The notes below the pieces were generated by a model. It saw nothing but the letters and a program-made list of their open reading frames with translations, was not told where the DNA came from and did not search any database. Below are positions 62,860 to 64,000 of a stretch of DNA of 64,000 bases, in pieces. How positions within the stretch are numbered: the stretch's first letter is position 1; the number at the start of each line of letters is the position of its first letter. Source of the stretch: Lysobacter sp. HDW10 (GTDB taxonomy: Bacteria; Pseudomonadota; Gammaproteobacteria; Xanthomonadales; Xanthomonadaceae); assembly GCF_011300685.1 (NCBI RefSeq), contig NZ_CP049864.1, forward strand, positions 1,480,885 through 1,544,884, given 5' to 3'. The position numbers and the translations under genes were made by a program.

Positions 62860-63420
62860 TTACAGCCTTTGCAGGCGGGTGCGCTCTAAAACACTGCCCC
62901 ACGCGAATTGGGGGCCAGGGTCTCGTTTTCGACGAACGAGCTGCCGCGGATCATCCTCAGCGGGCACTTCGGTAAGGTCCAGATCTTCGTGGCCCGCAAT
63001 GTGCGCCAAGCTCGGTACGCGGTTCGTCAGGAATTCGAGCAAACCGTACAACGATTGCATTTGCGCCGTCGTGTACTCACCCGCCATCTCTTGGTGGTCG
63101 GCATTGAGCCAGTGGGGGTAGCGTCCGACATTCATCAGCTCGATTCCGATCGAATGCGTGTTGTAGTCCCGGGTGTGATGCGCCACACGATCGAGCGGCA
63201 CCCATTGATGCACGCTGCCATCGAAGTCGATATAGAAATGTCCGCTGTTACCGGTCCCGCTCTGGGTGTAATGAATCCGCTCGCCAAACGCGCGCGCCAT
63301 CCCCAGGTCCGGGAGTTCGGTGCAGTGCATGACGACCAAGGTGATGTCCCGAAGCGCACGAATCCCCAAATTTTGCGCATAGGGCAAAGGTGAATAGCGA
63401 ATTTCAGGTCCGTCGAGCAT
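62860..63420 (-). CDS. N-acetylmuramoyl-L-alanine amidase, AmpD/Amidase_2 type
   Basis: 186-residue zinc amidase that removes stem peptides from (anhydro)muropeptides. Amidase_2 motifs: zinc His in VVMHCTEL, GHFYIDFDGSVHQWV, SIGIELMN, AGHEDL and DPGPQFAW. No signal peptide, so cytosolic like AmpD (183 residues in E. coli), and likely in peptidoglycan recycling. Overall similarity to AmpD is moderate. Heads an amidase-tesB-DUF2007 row. Confidence 0.88.
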   Translation of the reverse strand: MLDGPEIRYSPLPYAQNLGIRALRDITLVVMHCTELPDLGMARAFGERIHYTQSGTGNSGHFYIDFDGSVHQWVPLDRVAHHTRDYNTHSIGIELMNVGRYPHWLNADHQEMAGEYTTAQMQSLYGLLEFLTNRVPSLAHIAGHEDLDLTEVPAEDDPRQLVRRKRDPGPQFAWGSVLERTRLQRL

Positions 63421-63461
63421 AGGTCGATGCTAGCATTCTCGATTCACCTGTAACACGGCAA

Positions 63462-63995
63462 ATGCTGCACATGAAGGGCCATTGCATCCTCTCTCACGGT
63501 TTCGAAAGCGGACCGGACGCCACCAAAGTCACTGCGCTGGCGCTGGCCGCCGAAGCCTGTGGCTGGACCCACGAACGTCCGGACTACACGCACTTCGATG
63601 CGGACCGCGATAAAGGACCCTTGGGCGATGTCCCCAATCGCCTCGCGCACCTCATCCAAATTGCAACACGGGCAGCTGAGAAGGGCCCCGTTGTGCTCGC
63701 TGGCTCGAGCTTGGGTGCGTGGGTTTCGGGTCATGCCAGTGTGCAGGTGCCCGTTGTCGGTTTGTACCTGATGGCGCCGCCCATCCATCTCAGCACCGAT
63801 CACCCGATCATTGCTGCAGACATTCCGACCGCCATCATTCATGGCTGGCATGACGAGCTCATTCCAGCCGCTGACGTCATCGAATGGGCACGTGCACGAA
63901 ACGACGCCTTGTTACTCGTGAACGACAGTCATCGACTCTCAGATCATGTGACAACGACACGCATTCAATTCCAACATTTTCTGGAACAACTCTGA
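63462..63995 (+). CDS. Small alpha/beta hydrolase (YqiA-like)
   Basis: 177-residue alpha/beta hydrolase. Seen: LSHGFESGP near the start, nucleophile elbow LAGSSLGAWVSG, Asp region IIHGWHDELIPAADV, and His in NDSHRLSDH. The short length and lack of a cap suggest a YqiA/RBBP9-like esterase. Start ATG at 63462 or 63471 (MKGHC). Divergent from the amidase gene. Substrate unknown. Confidence 0.85.
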   Translation: MLHMKGHCILSHGFESGPDATKVTALALAAEACGWTHERPDYTHFDADRDKGPLGDVPNRLAHLIQIATRAAEKGPVVLAGSSLGAWVSGHASVQVPVVGLYLMAPPIHLSTDHPIIAADIPTAIIHGWHDELIPAADVIEWARARNDALLLVNDSHRLSDHVTTTRIQFQHFLEQL

Positions 63996-64000
63996 ACACC

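Overview
The window looks like chromosomal DNA of a gammaproteobacterium in the Xanthomonadaceae/Lysobacteraceae. The basis is the housekeeping content and order: trigger factor-clpP-clpX-lon-hupB-tRNA-ppiD, mltD-gloB/yafS-rnhA-dnaQ, minCDE, and phoB-phoR-ppk-ppx. A VirB7-like lipoprotein with a secretin-N0-like domain points the same way. By eye the G+C is in the mid-50s percent, low for that family. This is inference from gene content; no database search was possible. No rRNA, CRISPR array, insertion sequence, prophage or integrase was found.

Layout. 1-9.9 kb: a truncated SDR dehydrogenase, a lipid-anchored alkaline phosphatase, a dicarboxylate/amino-acid:cation symporter, the YbiI zinc-finger protein, mfd, a GNAT, a CDF metal transporter and rlmJ. 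9.9-15.7 kb: one tightly packed minus-strand operon phoB-phoR-ppk-ppx, preceded by a three-repeat Pho box, so phosphate sensing and polyphosphate metabolism appear co-controlled. 15.7-19.6 kb: BepA-type protease, glutaredoxin, NAD-type isocitrate dehydrogenase and a BI-1/YccA membrane protein. 19.8-29.4 kb: five tRNAs (Pro, Arg, His, Lys, Leu), then the protein quality-control block tig-clpP-clpX-lon-hupB, tRNA-Val, tRNA-Asp and ppiD; lon has a heat-shock-type promoter. 29.5-33.6 kb: fabI, an MltD-like transglycosylase, gloB, a yafS-like methyltransferase, rnhA and dnaQ.

33.6-38 kb: a five-gene type IV secretion block, virB7-virB8-virB9-virB10-virB11, with start/stop overlaps. It holds the outer-membrane core complex, VirB8 and the VirB11 ATPase, but no virB1-6 or virD4 in the window. 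38-41.2 kb: gcvP behind a tandem glycine riboswitch. 41.2-45.5 kb: a membrane protein of unknown function and three transporters (MFS, EamA, APC). 45.5-48.6 kb: a GNAT-minC-minD-minE-HExxH protein operon. 48.7-52.9 kb: a NarL-type two-component pair, an SRPBCC protein, a DUF423 protein and an AlkA-type glycosylase.

52.9-56.3 kb: a minus-strand operon of SPFH protein, ribbon-helix-helix protein, DUF4177 protein (59 aa), alpha/beta hydrolase and a VanY-type peptidase. Its promoter is overlapped by two ATGATATC repeats 11 bp apart. 56.3-64 kb: a lipoprotein, purT with a small unknown partner, an exported EEP phosphatase/nuclease, bpt, an EF-hand protein, a DUF2007-like protein, tesB, an AmpD-type amidase and a small hydrolase.

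The parts least explained by known systems are the partial VirB block, the SPFH/RHH/DUF4177/hydrolase operon and the metalloprotease-like gene in the min operon.
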